Below are positions 25,349-34,731 of a stretch of 64,000 nt of DNA, one piece after another (position 1 is the first letter of the stretch; each line of letters opens with the position of its first letter). This DNA is from CAYPHY01 sp964410625 (GTDB taxonomy: Bacteria; Chloroflexota; Anaerolineae; Promineifilales; Promineifilaceae): the NCBI GenBank assembly GCA_964410625.1, contig CAYPHY010000028.1, forward strand, positions 1-64,000, read 5' to 3'. The notes beneath the pieces were generated by a model that made no database searches, was not told where the DNA came from, and saw only the letters and a list, made by a program, of their open reading frames with translations. A program made the translations under genes and the position numbers.

Positions 25349-25414
25349 GTCTAAAACCTTGTTTCAGCCTGTTGAATATCTAGCGTCTGCTATTTATTGA
25401 CTGGCTTTCACTAT

Positions 25415-25465
25415 TGTCTAGCTCCCGCTGTTGTCTAGCTCCCGCTGTTGTCTAGCTCCCGCTGT
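25415..25465. repeat. Three exact tandem copies of a 17-base unit
   Basis: The unit TGTCTAGCTCCCGCTGT occurs three times without change. The last copy contains the final codons and the TAG stop of the leftward gene at 25452, so the gene end has been copied. Confidence 0.85.
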
Positions 25466-26198
25466 TGATAAAGACGATGATACCAATTCCCAGACCAACG
25501 ACGAGAATGCCAGTCAATATGACGGCAATCGAGTCCCAGGGAATTGCTCCGGTGCGGGTGGTCTCGAGGGCTTCCAGTTTATCGGCACGCAAACGGAGGA
25601 CAACGAGCAGGGCACTCAGCACGACGGCCGCGCCGATAATGATCGAGGCAACGGAGACAATGTTGTCACCAGAGATGATCACCCCTTCGGGGTAGAAGGA
25701 ATAGGCGAGCAGATAGCCAGCGAATAAGGCAAAGACGACAAAAATGATGCCGGTGCTGATCGCTGACCAGCGTCGCCACCGTTCTGGTGAGGTGCGGGCT
25801 GTCTTGCGTTCCTCACGCAGGCGCTTAATTTCTTCCGCTTCCTTTTGTTCTAGCCTGGTTTTCCGGGTCTGAAAATCTTCGCTTTCGGCCGTGTTAGTGA
25901 CCAATCGCGAGATAATGACGTTTCCCAGGGCGATAGCGATGCCGGTTCCGACGATCAACCCACCAGCCAATGCCCCCATGATGAGCAGGATTTGCAGGCT
26001 GTTGAGTGTGATCGAATTCATTCCGGCAACGGGGAAGGGGAGGTTCAGCGTGACGGTTTCCATGGTGGGAGAAATACGTACGGATGAGCCACCGAACAAG
26101 GTGTTGGAAATGATGGGCCAGGCGACCGTCAGTACACCGCTGATGATTAGAACTGCAAAAATAATACCCCAATTTTTCAAGGATTCTCTATTGCTCAC
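25452..26198 (-). CDS. Membrane protein of unknown function at the head of the oxidase cluster
   Basis: 248 aa with four to five hydrophobic segments: one at the N-terminus (NWGIIFAVLIISGVLTVAWP), one at about 68-92, then a charged, helical cytoplasmic stretch of about 45 residues (ESEDFQTRKTRLEQKEAEEI onward) and three more helices. I do not recognise a family. It is the first gene of the leftward oxidase cluster, so a link with oxidase assembly or regulation is possible but rests on position only. Its stop codon is inside a triplicated 17-base unit. Confidence 0.75.
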   Translation of the reverse strand: MSNRESLKNWGIIFAVLIISGVLTVAWPIISNTLFGGSSVRISPTMETVTLNLPFPVAGMNSITLNSLQILLIMGALAGGLIVGTGIAIALGNVIISRLVTNTAESEDFQTRKTRLEQKEAEEIKRLREERKTARTSPERWRRWSAISTGIIFVVFALFAGYLLAYSFYPEGVIISGDNIVSVASIIIGAAVVLSALLVVLRLRADKLEALETTRTGAIPWDSIAVILTGILVVGLGIGIIVFINSGS

Positions 26199-26265
26199 CA
26201 GAATGTCTCCAATATGTGGGTGGTAGTTGTTTCAATTGTGGATTTTAGCACAATCGGCGGAATGG

Positions 26266-26470
26266 ACAATGAAAGCAATGAACAATGAGACAATGAAACA
26301 ATGAACAATGAGACAATGAGACAATGAGACAATGAACAATGAGACAATGAACAATTGGACAGTGAACAATGAGGCAATGAACAAGAAAAGAATCCGCGCT
26401 ATCCGCGTTAAATCGGCGTCATCCGCGTAACCATAGGATCAATGAACAATGAGACAGTGAACAATGAAGG
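26266..26470. repeat. Octad/heptad array of ACAATGAG words, interrupted by CGCGT words
   Basis: About a dozen units of ACAATGAG or ACAATGA, period 8 with slips to 7, fill 26266-26380; three more follow at 26439-26470. Between them (26391-26428) lies a second copy of the CGCGT-word repeat. The spacer between the sigma factor and the membrane protein holds nothing else. Confidence 0.75.
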
Positions 26471-26482
26471 ATGGGGAGGGGG

Positions 26483-27136
26483 TTATTCGTCGCGTTTGCG
26501 GCGTTCGGAGACGCGGATGATGAGTTTGCGGAGGCGACGGCCGCCGAGGCGGGATGGTAACGAGGGAGCGGGTTCTTCCTCCGGCAGCAATTCGTCGCGT
26601 AAGGAGAGCAGGGTGCGGTGGTAGAGTGATTTAATCGCCCCTTCGCTGCGGCCCATAATCCCGCCGATTTCGGCATTGGAGAGGCGTTCGACGAATTTTA
26701 GGGTTAATAAATCCTGGCGGTCGGCCGGTAGGCGTTGGATGGCTTCGAGGAGGGCGGTGCGATCTTCTACTTTGAGCGCGGCCGTTTCCGGGCCATCTTC
26801 ATTTACATGCCAGCGGGTCAGATCGTCAATGGAGATGATTTGGCGGCGGTTGCGGTCGCGATGCCAGTTGGCGACGAGGTTGTGGGCGATGCGATAGAGC
26901 CAGGCGGAGAAGGGGACGCCTTGGTCTTCATAGTTGGGGATGTGTTGCATGGCCCGCATGAAGGTGCGGGCGGTGAGGTCTTCGGCATCGGCCGTGTTGC
27001 TGGTGCGATAGTAGATGTAGTTGTAGATACGGTCTACATACTGTTCATAGAGCAGACCAAATGCTTCCCGGTCATGCCTGGCACGCTCAATCAGCGCCGC
27101 CTCGGATGTGCCAGCGTTTTCTTTCTCGTTTGCCAT
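26483..27136 (-). CDS. ECF-family RNA polymerase sigma factor
   Basis: 217 aa. Region 2 is seen in AFGLLYEQYVDRIYNYIYYR and DAEDLTARTFMRAMQ, with WLYRIAHNLVANWHRDRNR binding the -10 region; region 4 is in RLPADRQDLLTLKFVERLSN and AEIGGIMGRSEGAIKSLYHR, a helix-turn-helix for the -35 element. A basic tail of about 35 residues follows (LGGRRLRKLIIRVSERRKRD), longer than in many ECF factors. No anti-sigma gene is adjacent: the next gene on the strand side is a spacer repeat, and the upstream neighbour is the RHS remnant. Target genes cannot be told from this. Confidence 0.9.
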   Translation of the reverse strand: MANEKENAGTSEAALIERARHDREAFGLLYEQYVDRIYNYIYYRTSNTADAEDLTARTFMRAMQHIPNYEDQGVPFSAWLYRIAHNLVANWHRDRNRRQIISIDDLTRWHVNEDGPETAALKVEDRTALLEAIQRLPADRQDLLTLKFVERLSNAEIGGIMGRSEGAIKSLYHRTLLSLRDELLPEEEPAPSLPSRLGGRRLRKLIIRVSERRKRDE

Positions 27137-27187
27137 TACCCGTCGCCTCGAAGTAGCTCGCTGCCATTTGGAACGGGCCAGCGTGCG

Positions 27188-27535
27188 TCAAGTGGCAGTA
27201 TAACAGAACCCCTCATCTGGGGCGACCAAGATAGATAGGGTAATGGGGTATGAATAGTCGGTGATAGAAGGGTGCTGGCGTTTTGGGGGATACGGCCGCG
27301 TCATCCCTACACAACTATAACGGTTATAGCTCAGTGGGTTTTGTGGGTCAGAGACAATCGTATCGGGGCTGATGAATTGGCCTGTCTCTGGCAGATAGTA
27401 GCGGGCATTCATGTAGATGAGCGCCATCGCATTGCTGCCGGTGTTGTTGTGACGGTGGCCGGTAAAGCATCGGCTGGTCAGGTCGGGGTTAGTGGAGGAT
27501 TGTGGTTGGGCAACATAGCTGCCAAACGGGTCACA
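27188..27535 (-). pseudogene. Orphan RHS-core remnant
   Basis: The frame begins DPFGSYVAQPQSSTNPDLTS, continues HNNTGSNAMALIYMNARYY and FISPDTIVSDPQNP, and then loses similarity at NRYSCVGMTRP before a stop. This is the same end-of-core segment found in the large RHS gene (its copy lies at about 29060-29250), with over 50 nearly identical bases. It starts one codon after the stop of the immunity gene and is in the same frame as it. It has no start codon of its own at its true beginning. This is the pattern left when a new toxin tip plus immunity gene recombines into an RHS gene and displaces the old tip. Confidence 0.85.
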
Positions 27536-28366
27536 CTACACTAGCTTGACTGGTTTCATGGCAACCCCACGCCAGCCCTTTTCGAGGATTAAGCGAGCAA
27601 CACGCTGCGAAACGAGAAACTCCCGATAGCCCATATGTCCGCCACTGCCAAACCATTCATACGATAATTGAAAATCGGTTGTTGAGTCTAAAGCATCACG
27701 TTCCAGATGCATGTACCCACGCAGATGTGAACGGTATTTGGTAATTCCACACCGAGTGCATGTTTCGGGTTGAAGCTTATCTTCGTCGGCAAGACCAGGT
27801 TTAGCGACTGTAGGGATAACCAACTGCGACACGTTTTCAGAGGGTTGGTTCGTTCGATGTAAGATAACATCCCATACCTCAAATCCTCGAAATTCCTGTG
27901 CTTTGAGGGCTTCGATTACGTGCAACTTACAGAAAAGCGTATAGGTCCAATAAAGGCAAAGGAAGTCGTTTTTGCCCATGCGCGGTTCTTTCTTCAGCCG
28001 GAAGGGCGCCTTCTGCCGATGGCCAGCACCGCATTGGGAACAAACACCTTCGTAAGTAATTTGTTTCCAATCGTCTTCTGGCTGTGGGTAATCTTTTTCA
28101 AATGTCGGGACAAGTCGTACCCATTCAGCGGCCATGATTTCTTCGCGTGTGAACATCGTTGTGTAAACATTGGAAGCGCCTTCTTTATGGATTCTTTCTT
28201 CAATCACGGTCCAGCGGATATCTGACTCAGCGATATCAAAATATACTATCCCTATAACATGGCCAGGGAGCGGCGATACTTTGTAGTTAATTTCCAGTTG
28301 CTCTAGGAGATCTTTAAAACTTCGGTTTACATCCGCGTTGAATCCAATTCGATGCCAGATTTCCAT
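27536..28366 (-). CDS. Probable immunity protein for the RHS toxin, with two CxxC pairs
   Basis: 276 aa, cytoplasmic. I do not recognise the family. It lies 10 bases after the RHS toxin gene, the place of the immunity gene in polymorphic-toxin loci, which is the main basis for the call. Two Cys pairs, CSQCGAGH (about 109) and CTRCGITKY (about 205), each followed by a His or basic loop, suggest one or two zinc ribbons. The central stretch KNDFLCLYWTYTLFCKLHVI is hydrophobic. No CGGCCG motif occurs in the gene although the genome is full of it, which fits recent arrival. Confidence 0.65.
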   Translation of the reverse strand: MEIWHRIGFNADVNRSFKDLLEQLEINYKVSPLPGHVIGIVYFDIAESDIRWTVIEERIHKEGASNVYTTMFTREEIMAAEWVRLVPTFEKDYPQPEDDWKQITYEGVCSQCGAGHRQKAPFRLKKEPRMGKNDFLCLYWTYTLFCKLHVIEALKAQEFRGFEVWDVILHRTNQPSENVSQLVIPTVAKPGLADEDKLQPETCTRCGITKYRSHLRGYMHLERDALDSTTDFQLSYEWFGSGGHMGYREFLVSQRVARLILEKGWRGVAMKPVKLV

Positions 28367-28376
28367 AAGTCCTCTC

Positions 28377-31300
28377 CTAATTACTAAAGAGTGTGGTTCT
28401 TACTGCTTCCAGAAGTTCTGGGTATTTGGCATAAATCTGTTGTGCAGCAGCCCAAATATCTTCTCTTGTGGCCGTTGCTGTAGTTAATGCCTTATTATCA
28501 GTAACGTAGCCAATTAACTGCCGCCAAGCATTGGTAAACTCCTGGTGTTCGATTGCTGTGAGAGCAATACTAGGTATTTTACCTGCTTTCAACCCTAAAG
28601 TAGTTGCAAATCTTTTCTCAATGAGATGATGTGCTTCAAGTCCTGTTCCTTTAGTTAGCTTCGTAAGCTCATTATAAGGCTTGATGCCAAATTCTGCAGC
28701 CCTGGAAAAGGCGGATAGCCCTTTCGCAGCATCAACCGTATTATCTACTCTGGAGAGTGCTTTCGCTGCATCAACAACTTCATCTGCATGACTGACTATC
28801 TTGGCCGCATCATCAGCGTGGAAGGCCGCCCGAACCGCCAACCCACCGCCTGTGGCGACAGGTACAATAAGCCCACCTACATCAGCAACCAGCGATAAGC
28901 CATTTTCCCAATTCAGCCCATTCTGTTGGATGTCGTAGAGGTCGTAGGCAATAAAGGCAATGTCCAGCGCGGACTCAACCCAATGACCAGAAGGGTCTTT
29001 GTATTCCAGTGGGCTGTTCAGACCGTAGGCATAGCGGTTGATTCCCTGTGGGTTGTTGGGGTTAGGCAGCATCGTATCCGGGCTGATGAATCTACCTATC
29101 TCCGGCATATAGTACCGGGCGTTCATATAAATCAAGCCCAAGTCATAAGTGCCGGTATTATTGTGCTGATGCCCTGTGAATCCTCTGCTGGTCAGGTCGG
29201 GGTTAGTGGAGGATTGTGGCTGGGCAACATAGCTGCCGAAGGGGTCATAACGAGCATAACTACCAAGAATGAAATCCCCATTAGACGCACCTAAGGCACT
29301 AACGCTGCCGAGGTGATCGGCATAGGTGAAGTAGCGTGTGGTATTGCTACCTATAACCACTTTGATGGCTACCAGTTGCCCATTCATATAGTAATTACTG
29401 CGCTTCGTCGTTGCCCCGCTGGTGGGGTCCGTCTCCTCGTATTGCGGAAAGGGTGTATAGATATTCGTCCCATTCGGCAGCTTCGTCCGCACTCGCTGGC
29501 CGTTGGCATCGTAGTAGAACTCGGTTGTCTGGCTACCCACGGTCATGCTGGTCAACTGGTTCTCGGCAGCATAGACTAAGACGTAGTGGGTGCTGCCGAT
29601 ATAATAATCCTTCAGGTTGCCATTGCCATCGTAGCTCGCGGCCGTATCCGCAACGAGTCCCAAGCCATTGACTCTTTCCAACCGCTGCCTGCTGATGATA
29701 GGATTAGTGGTATCATAGACATAGGTCCACAACGTGCCACTACGGTTGGCACTGGTGATATTACCCAACTCATTATAGGTATAGTCACGGGTGTAGCCAC
29801 CACTGACCGAAAGCAAGCGATTGAGTTCGTCATAGCCATAGCTATAAGTGGTGGTGCTGCCATCACGGCGAATGGCCATGGACAAGATATTGCCCACATT
29901 GTCATAGCTGCCATAGGTGAAGTCGGGAAAACTATCGCTCTCCTCGTTGCCGTGGATAATCTTGTGCAAGCGGAAGTTCTCGCTCTGATCATGGTAGCTG
30001 TATGTTGTATCGCGGGCGCTACCGGCGCGTTCCAACCAGGCCACTTGCCCAAGAGCGCTATAGCCAACCTCGATAACCAGATTGGTTGTGCCTGCTTTCA
30101 ATGTCTCCGGCCCCTCGTTGTCATAGGTCAGCTTGACCACTTCCCCATCGTCGTACTTCTGGTTCAACGGCCGGTCAAGCAGGTCATAGAGGGTCGTCTC
30201 CAATGTGAAGGTTTGGCCGTTAATCTTCCGCGTGTGCTTCTTCGGCCGCCCCTCGTTGTCGTAGGTGAAGGTTTCGTAATTATCGGTCGTGGCGCTGCCC
30301 CACTCCACCCGCGCCAGCTTGCCGATCCCATTCGCTGCCGTATCATAATCATATGTGCCGCGAATAATATCACTACCTGCCGGACTGGTTGGGCAGGTTG
30401 TTCCCGGACTGACATCGCGTATCTTTTGCGTCAGCCGGTTGAGCTGGTCATAGTAAAAGCAAAGGACGATATTGTCACGGCCGATGTCTTGCCGTACCAG
30501 GTTGTTTCGCGTGTCGTAGGCATAGGTCCAGGTACCCAGGTCGGGGTCGGCCGTTTTCGTCTTGCGGCCGAGGGTATCGTACTCCATCGTGATCCGCCGC
30601 AATCCGCTCCCCGGCTGGCTATCAGTGGACGGCGCATTCGTCAACACCTCAATGAGGTTCCCCACCGTATTATACTCGTAGCGCGTGTCGGCGTATTTTT
30701 CATAATTATTGGGGTTGTCCCCTTTGTTCTCGCGCACCAGTACCAATTGACCAAAACTATTGCTAAAGCGGTTGACGACGTGGTCGTTGGCATCAAAAGA
30801 CTGTACACGCCATAGCCGGTCATAGTCGAAGGAGGTAATGGTCGTCGTCACTCCATAGACGTAACTCGTCGTTTTTCCGTTGGGTGCAGTAACAGCCATG
30901 AGCCGCCCATCACCGGCATAGATGGTCGTTGTCTTTGCAGGACGTTCATCACAGAGATCGGTCTGATAAGGACCATCTAGTTCACCGTTGTACGGGTTGC
31001 CATCCCAATAAGGAACACTTTGGCAAACGAGTAAGCCGCGTGCATCGTAGCCATAACTCGTCACCACATCCCTTTCATTCGCTCCACCGGCGATTTTGTA
31101 GCGTTGCTTTTGCTCCTGCACCAGACGGCCGAAACCATCATAAAAGTGGCGCTCATCTTTCAGGATGTCATCTTTGTAAAAGGTGCCAACCAGGAAGGGG
31201 CCGGGATAGTCCAGCCCGCCGTTGTCGTAATAGAGATAAGATATGGTGGGGTCAGAAAGCGTGTCGCCGGGATAGACCTTTTTTGCCAGGCGGCCGAAAG

Positions 31301-34300
31301 TATCATAACTGTATTGCCACTTGACGCCATTGGAATCCGTCACCGACCCAATTAGCCAGGGAAATGTACCACCATACGTAATATCCTCGACTAGTGTTGG
31401 CAACTGTGTGCCATCGGGATCGGTTTCCACCTTGGTAGCCAGTCCCAGGGTATTATAGGTATATCGTATGGTCTGCAATAGCTTGTTTTGGGCAACATAG
31501 GCACTATCTGTGCTAACTTCACTGAAGGTGCGAACTTCTTTCAGCAGCCCCTCGGCCGCGGCCTGGCTTCCCGGGTTCCAGGGATGGTGATAAATCCGCT
31601 GTTCGCTGAGATAGTTAGCCCCGTCCCAGCGCAGAATCCAGGTGAGTTCGGCCAAGGTACCGACGTTGGTATCGGTAGGAGCTGTACTCTGACCATAGCG
31701 GTAAAGTGTTCTGGCGACCTCAGTTCCACTACATGCTCCCTCGAAGGTCTTCTCGCTTAACTGCCGGTTAACCAGCCAAGCTCCATTATTCGTGTTGTGG
31801 CCGTAGACAAAGCGCGTGCAGCGCCGTTTCGTCTCGCTCCAGTTAGCCTGGACATCAATCTCCTCGACTTCCTTCAGTCCCCCATAATCGCCAGCAAGGG
31901 TGTAATAGGTGTATTTCGTCTTGTTGACAACCATCGCCCCGCCGTTGAGTAGTTGAGTGATGCGTTCTTCTAACAGTGGCTTGGCCTTCCAGTACGTCCA
32001 ATCCAATATTTCCCGCGTCAGGATGTCGCCACTGGCGTCCATTTCCTCCCGCTTGGTCAATTGGCCGCTGAGCCAATAATCTTCGATGCTAAATTCCAAG
32101 CGCTCCTGGCTCAACGTCGTCCAGCCGCTGGTGCCACTCGGTTCATAGGTTTTGATCACCGTGCCGTTAAAGCCGACCAACGCCTTGCTCTCCGCATCGA
32201 CTAAACTTGGTGCACGGCAGGGTTCCCCCGTCCGGTCATAGCACGGTATGTATCCACTCCGAAAATACTGCATCCGTGTTTGCGGCCGATCGCTGGTGCC
32301 ATGCTCATGCGCCACCCCATCCCAACGGTAGCTGTCCCAAACGTGATACCAATCTTCCCCTGAACTGTCATCGTCATCTGGATCATCGTCTACTATCCTT
32401 GCATACTTTAGTTGAGTGACGCCGCCATAGCCATTGTTGATTAGCGTCAACAACCGGGGACACTGGTCTTCGGGTGGGTCGCTATGGTCGGGGTAACAGG
32501 TTGTAGTCTCATGCCCATAGCTGAACTGTTCGACCGGCAGTGTACTACTCCCATTAGAACCTACACGGGTAATGCTACTCAGCATCCAGAACTCAGTGGA
32601 GATTGTAAAGGCTTCTATCCAATGCCGCTGAATGGCTGTGTAATCGAAAGTGTAACGGCTGATAGGGGTAGCAGTTCCTGATTTATGAATAGCGATCTCT
32701 GTCGGTCGAAAATAACCGGCCGTCATCAACCGCGACTCCTTCACCGGACCAGCATTTAAGTTGTTATAACTAAAGGCAATGATCGTTTGTGCCGTCGTGC
32801 CGTTATAGTTGTATTCAATCTCACTTAGGGCAGTGTCCACCTTGGTACATTGTTGCCAAGATTCATTGCCTACGTCTACCGTCCAGGCTCGCGGCTGGCC
32901 AGACTCTGTGCCACACTTGTCAATATAGCTGTAGCTGATGGCATGACCATTCACATTCTTGATACGGCTTAATTTCCAACTGACGGCCGCAAAATCCTGG
33001 TTTCGTGGCTGTTGGCTGTTGTGGTTGGGTTCGATAGAGATGGGCGCAACCACTTGTTCGGCATCACGGGTATCGCCAAAGAGGTAGATTGTCCCGTCGG
33101 CCGTTCGTACCCGCCAATACTCACCGGTGACGTTATCATCGTCACTGTCCAGATATTGGATAGATAACTCCGGGCCACCCAATGCTTGATAGGTACCGTG
33201 ACGGCCGTTTGGGTCAAGGTCAGCCGGTTCCAGCCGGTAAGAGACACCACCCAACACAAGGGTGAAGCGGTTGGCGTCAAAGTTGTGGCAGCAGGTGTTT
33301 CCATCTTCATACATCTGGCTGGCATTACCATTGATAATCTCTGCCTGCGGCAACGACCAGCCCAGCCCAAAGCCATCGGCCATCACGGGAAATTCCAACC
33401 CATCCACCGCGCGGCTGTTGTAGTTGAGCGTCAGGTCAGGGGTTAGTCCGCTGATACCCGGCGGAACCTCAATCGGATAGCTGTAGGTTCCTGCGCCGGT
33501 GAAGGCCGACGCGCCGGGTGGGGTATAGCCAAACTGCCAGGGTTCGGGATCAACGGTTAACAGAAAGCTAGAAAAGTGAGTCGTGGTGAACGAGATGGTC
33601 CCGGCGGCCGCGTCGTAGGTCGCGGCCACATCCCGCAACGGGTCATCCTCCCTGGCCTGGGTACGAACCACCAACTGTTCGACTTCCTCGCTACCCGGCG
33701 GGAGTAAGTCACCGGCTTTGATGGTCACGGCGACCGGCGCAGCAAAATCCTCGACTGGCGCACCATCTTTCACTTCCACCGAGAAGGCAACGACGCTACC
33801 CTTATCACCGGGCAGGAGTTGGTACAGTTCTAGTAATGAGAAGGAGAACGTCGCCTCACGCTCATACCATTCAGGCGGGAAGGCGAAGGCGACACGGCCG
33901 TTTTCAACCGCTAAGTTCTCACCGGCAGGGGAGATGACAGCTTCCTGGGGTTCAAAGGGTTGGATAGATAATTGTTCTTTGGCATTAACGGCTGGTGTGC
34001 CAACGCCCTTAGCCTGAGCATGAACCCACGCCCAACCGTTGCGCGGCACGCCGATAATGCGAAAGCCCACTTCTGTCACGATGCTCTTTCCGGCTTCAAT
34101 ATCGCCCAGTTCGAGGGTGACGGCCGCAGCCTCTCTTTCTGGAGCAGCCACCTTGCCGGTGTAGACCAAAGTCCGGTTGCGTGAGAGCTGTAATTGTACA
34201 CCCGTTGCCGGTTCACTCCCCTCATTCGCAACCGTCACCGAGAAAGTAGACTCCGCTCCCCACGGCAATTCCTCTTTGGGTAACGCCAGGGTAATAGAGA

Positions 34301-34424
34301 GTTGTGGTGGCGGCCCCTCCTGTCCCGCTACGGATGAGGGCAACGCAACAATGATACCAAACAGGGCAAAAGAGAAGAAAAGCGCGACAGCACGAACGAG
34401 AGAGATAACGCGGAACGCAACCAT
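28377..34424 (-). CDS. SpvB/RHS-repeat polymorphic toxin with an HNH-like tip
   Basis: 2015 aa, secreted. A signal peptide (AVALFFSFALFGIIVALP) is followed by a CARDB-like domain, an SpvB-type domain starting near FTGAGTYSYPIEVPPG, and then over 1000 residues of YD/RHS repeats (many Y-x-Y-D and D-x-x-G-R/N units) that in known relatives form a cocoon around the toxin. The core closes with YADHLGSVSAL, ARYYMPEIGRFISPDT and DPSGHW. The variable tip that follows (about 205 residues) carries GLEAHHLIEKRFATTLG and EHQEFTNAWRQLIGY, which suggest an HNH/AHH-type nuclease toxin. Start at 34424 because AAGGAGG lies 9 bases upstream and leads straight into the signal peptide. Confidence 0.9.
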   Translation of the reverse strand: MVAFRVISLVRAVALFFSFALFGIIVALPSSVAGQEGPPPQLSITLALPKEELPWGAESTFSVTVANEGSEPATGVQLQLSRNRTLVYTGKVAAPEREAAAVTLELGDIEAGKSIVTEVGFRIIGVPRNGWAWVHAQAKGVGTPAVNAKEQLSIQPFEPQEAVISPAGENLAVENGRVAFAFPPEWYEREATFSFSLLELYQLLPGDKGSVVAFSVEVKDGAPVEDFAAPVAVTIKAGDLLPPGSEEVEQLVVRTQAREDDPLRDVAATYDAAAGTISFTTTHFSSFLLTVDPEPWQFGYTPPGASAFTGAGTYSYPIEVPPGISGLTPDLTLNYNSRAVDGLEFPVMADGFGLGWSLPQAEIINGNASQMYEDGNTCCHNFDANRFTLVLGGVSYRLEPADLDPNGRHGTYQALGGPELSIQYLDSDDDNVTGEYWRVRTADGTIYLFGDTRDAEQVVAPISIEPNHNSQQPRNQDFAAVSWKLSRIKNVNGHAISYSYIDKCGTESGQPRAWTVDVGNESWQQCTKVDTALSEIEYNYNGTTAQTIIAFSYNNLNAGPVKESRLMTAGYFRPTEIAIHKSGTATPISRYTFDYTAIQRHWIEAFTISTEFWMLSSITRVGSNGSSTLPVEQFSYGHETTTCYPDHSDPPEDQCPRLLTLINNGYGGVTQLKYARIVDDDPDDDDSSGEDWYHVWDSYRWDGVAHEHGTSDRPQTRMQYFRSGYIPCYDRTGEPCRAPSLVDAESKALVGFNGTVIKTYEPSGTSGWTTLSQERLEFSIEDYWLSGQLTKREEMDASGDILTREILDWTYWKAKPLLEERITQLLNGGAMVVNKTKYTYYTLAGDYGGLKEVEEIDVQANWSETKRRCTRFVYGHNTNNGAWLVNRQLSEKTFEGACSGTEVARTLYRYGQSTAPTDTNVGTLAELTWILRWDGANYLSEQRIYHHPWNPGSQAAAEGLLKEVRTFSEVSTDSAYVAQNKLLQTIRYTYNTLGLATKVETDPDGTQLPTLVEDITYGGTFPWLIGSVTDSNGVKWQYSYDTFGRLAKKVYPGDTLSDPTISYLYYDNGGLDYPGPFLVGTFYKDDILKDERHFYDGFGRLVQEQKQRYKIAGGANERDVVTSYGYDARGLLVCQSVPYWDGNPYNGELDGPYQTDLCDERPAKTTTIYAGDGRLMAVTAPNGKTTSYVYGVTTTITSFDYDRLWRVQSFDANDHVVNRFSNSFGQLVLVRENKGDNPNNYEKYADTRYEYNTVGNLIEVLTNAPSTDSQPGSGLRRITMEYDTLGRKTKTADPDLGTWTYAYDTRNNLVRQDIGRDNIVLCFYYDQLNRLTQKIRDVSPGTTCPTSPAGSDIIRGTYDYDTAANGIGKLARVEWGSATTDNYETFTYDNEGRPKKHTRKINGQTFTLETTLYDLLDRPLNQKYDDGEVVKLTYDNEGPETLKAGTTNLVIEVGYSALGQVAWLERAGSARDTTYSYHDQSENFRLHKIIHGNEESDSFPDFTYGSYDNVGNILSMAIRRDGSTTTYSYGYDELNRLLSVSGGYTRDYTYNELGNITSANRSGTLWTYVYDTTNPIISRQRLERVNGLGLVADTAASYDGNGNLKDYYIGSTHYVLVYAAENQLTSMTVGSQTTEFYYDANGQRVRTKLPNGTNIYTPFPQYEETDPTSGATTKRSNYYMNGQLVAIKVVIGSNTTRYFTYADHLGSVSALGASNGDFILGSYARYDPFGSYVAQPQSSTNPDLTSRGFTGHQHNNTGTYDLGLIYMNARYYMPEIGRFISPDTMLPNPNNPQGINRYAYGLNSPLEYKDPSGHWVESALDIAFIAYDLYDIQQNGLNWENGLSLVADVGGLIVPVATGGGLAVRAAFHADDAAKIVSHADEVVDAAKALSRVDNTVDAAKGLSAFSRAAEFGIKPYNELTKLTKGTGLEAHHLIEKRFATTLGLKAGKIPSIALTAIEHQEFTNAWRQLIGYVTDNKALTTATATREDIWAAAQQIYAKYPELLEAVRTTLFSN

Positions 34425-34524
34425 GGCCCAATGCCTCCTTTTGGCAGAATATTCAATTGGCCGGTGCGTTGCCTGATTTTGCTTACTACCCCCCAGTTGG
34501 CGCAGCGGCGACTGCTTCAACAAC

Positions 34525-34553
34525 ATCATACCGCCTCTTTCACGCTTTGTAAA
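34525..34553 (-). promoter_or_regulatory. Promoter of the RHS toxin gene
   Basis: On the minus strand, TTTACA (34553-34548) and TATGAT (34530-34525) are 17 bases apart. Transcription would begin near 34518, about 95 bases before the RHS start. The rest of the 307-base divergent spacer holds two TATAAT-like boxes facing right (near 34592 and 34614) that may serve the deacetylase gene, without good -35 boxes. Confidence 0.6.
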
Positions 34554-34731
34554 GAGGTCATAACCTCAAAGTCCAATTTAAGTACGATTGTATATAATGC
34601 GAACATATGTGCTATAATAGAGGGGATAGTTTTTGGCCCGGATTAGTGTATGATTCTCATTTATCACAGGAAATTGACCGTGCAGACCGTGTGGCATCCG
34701 TATGAAAAGCGTATTCTGCTGGTCTTGACGA

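Noticed and set aside
26266..26470. A CRISPR array
   Set aside because: Units are 7-8 bases with no unique spacers, and there are no cas genes in the window.
27188..27427. A separate small gene beginning MALIYMNARYY
   Set aside because: The homology to the RHS core continues upstream of that Met, so this is an internal piece of a truncated core and not a gene.
29586..30815. A 409-codon plus-strand frame inside the RHS gene
   Set aside because: The opposite strand is a continuous RHS repeat protein; the frame is open because of the repeats' codon bias.
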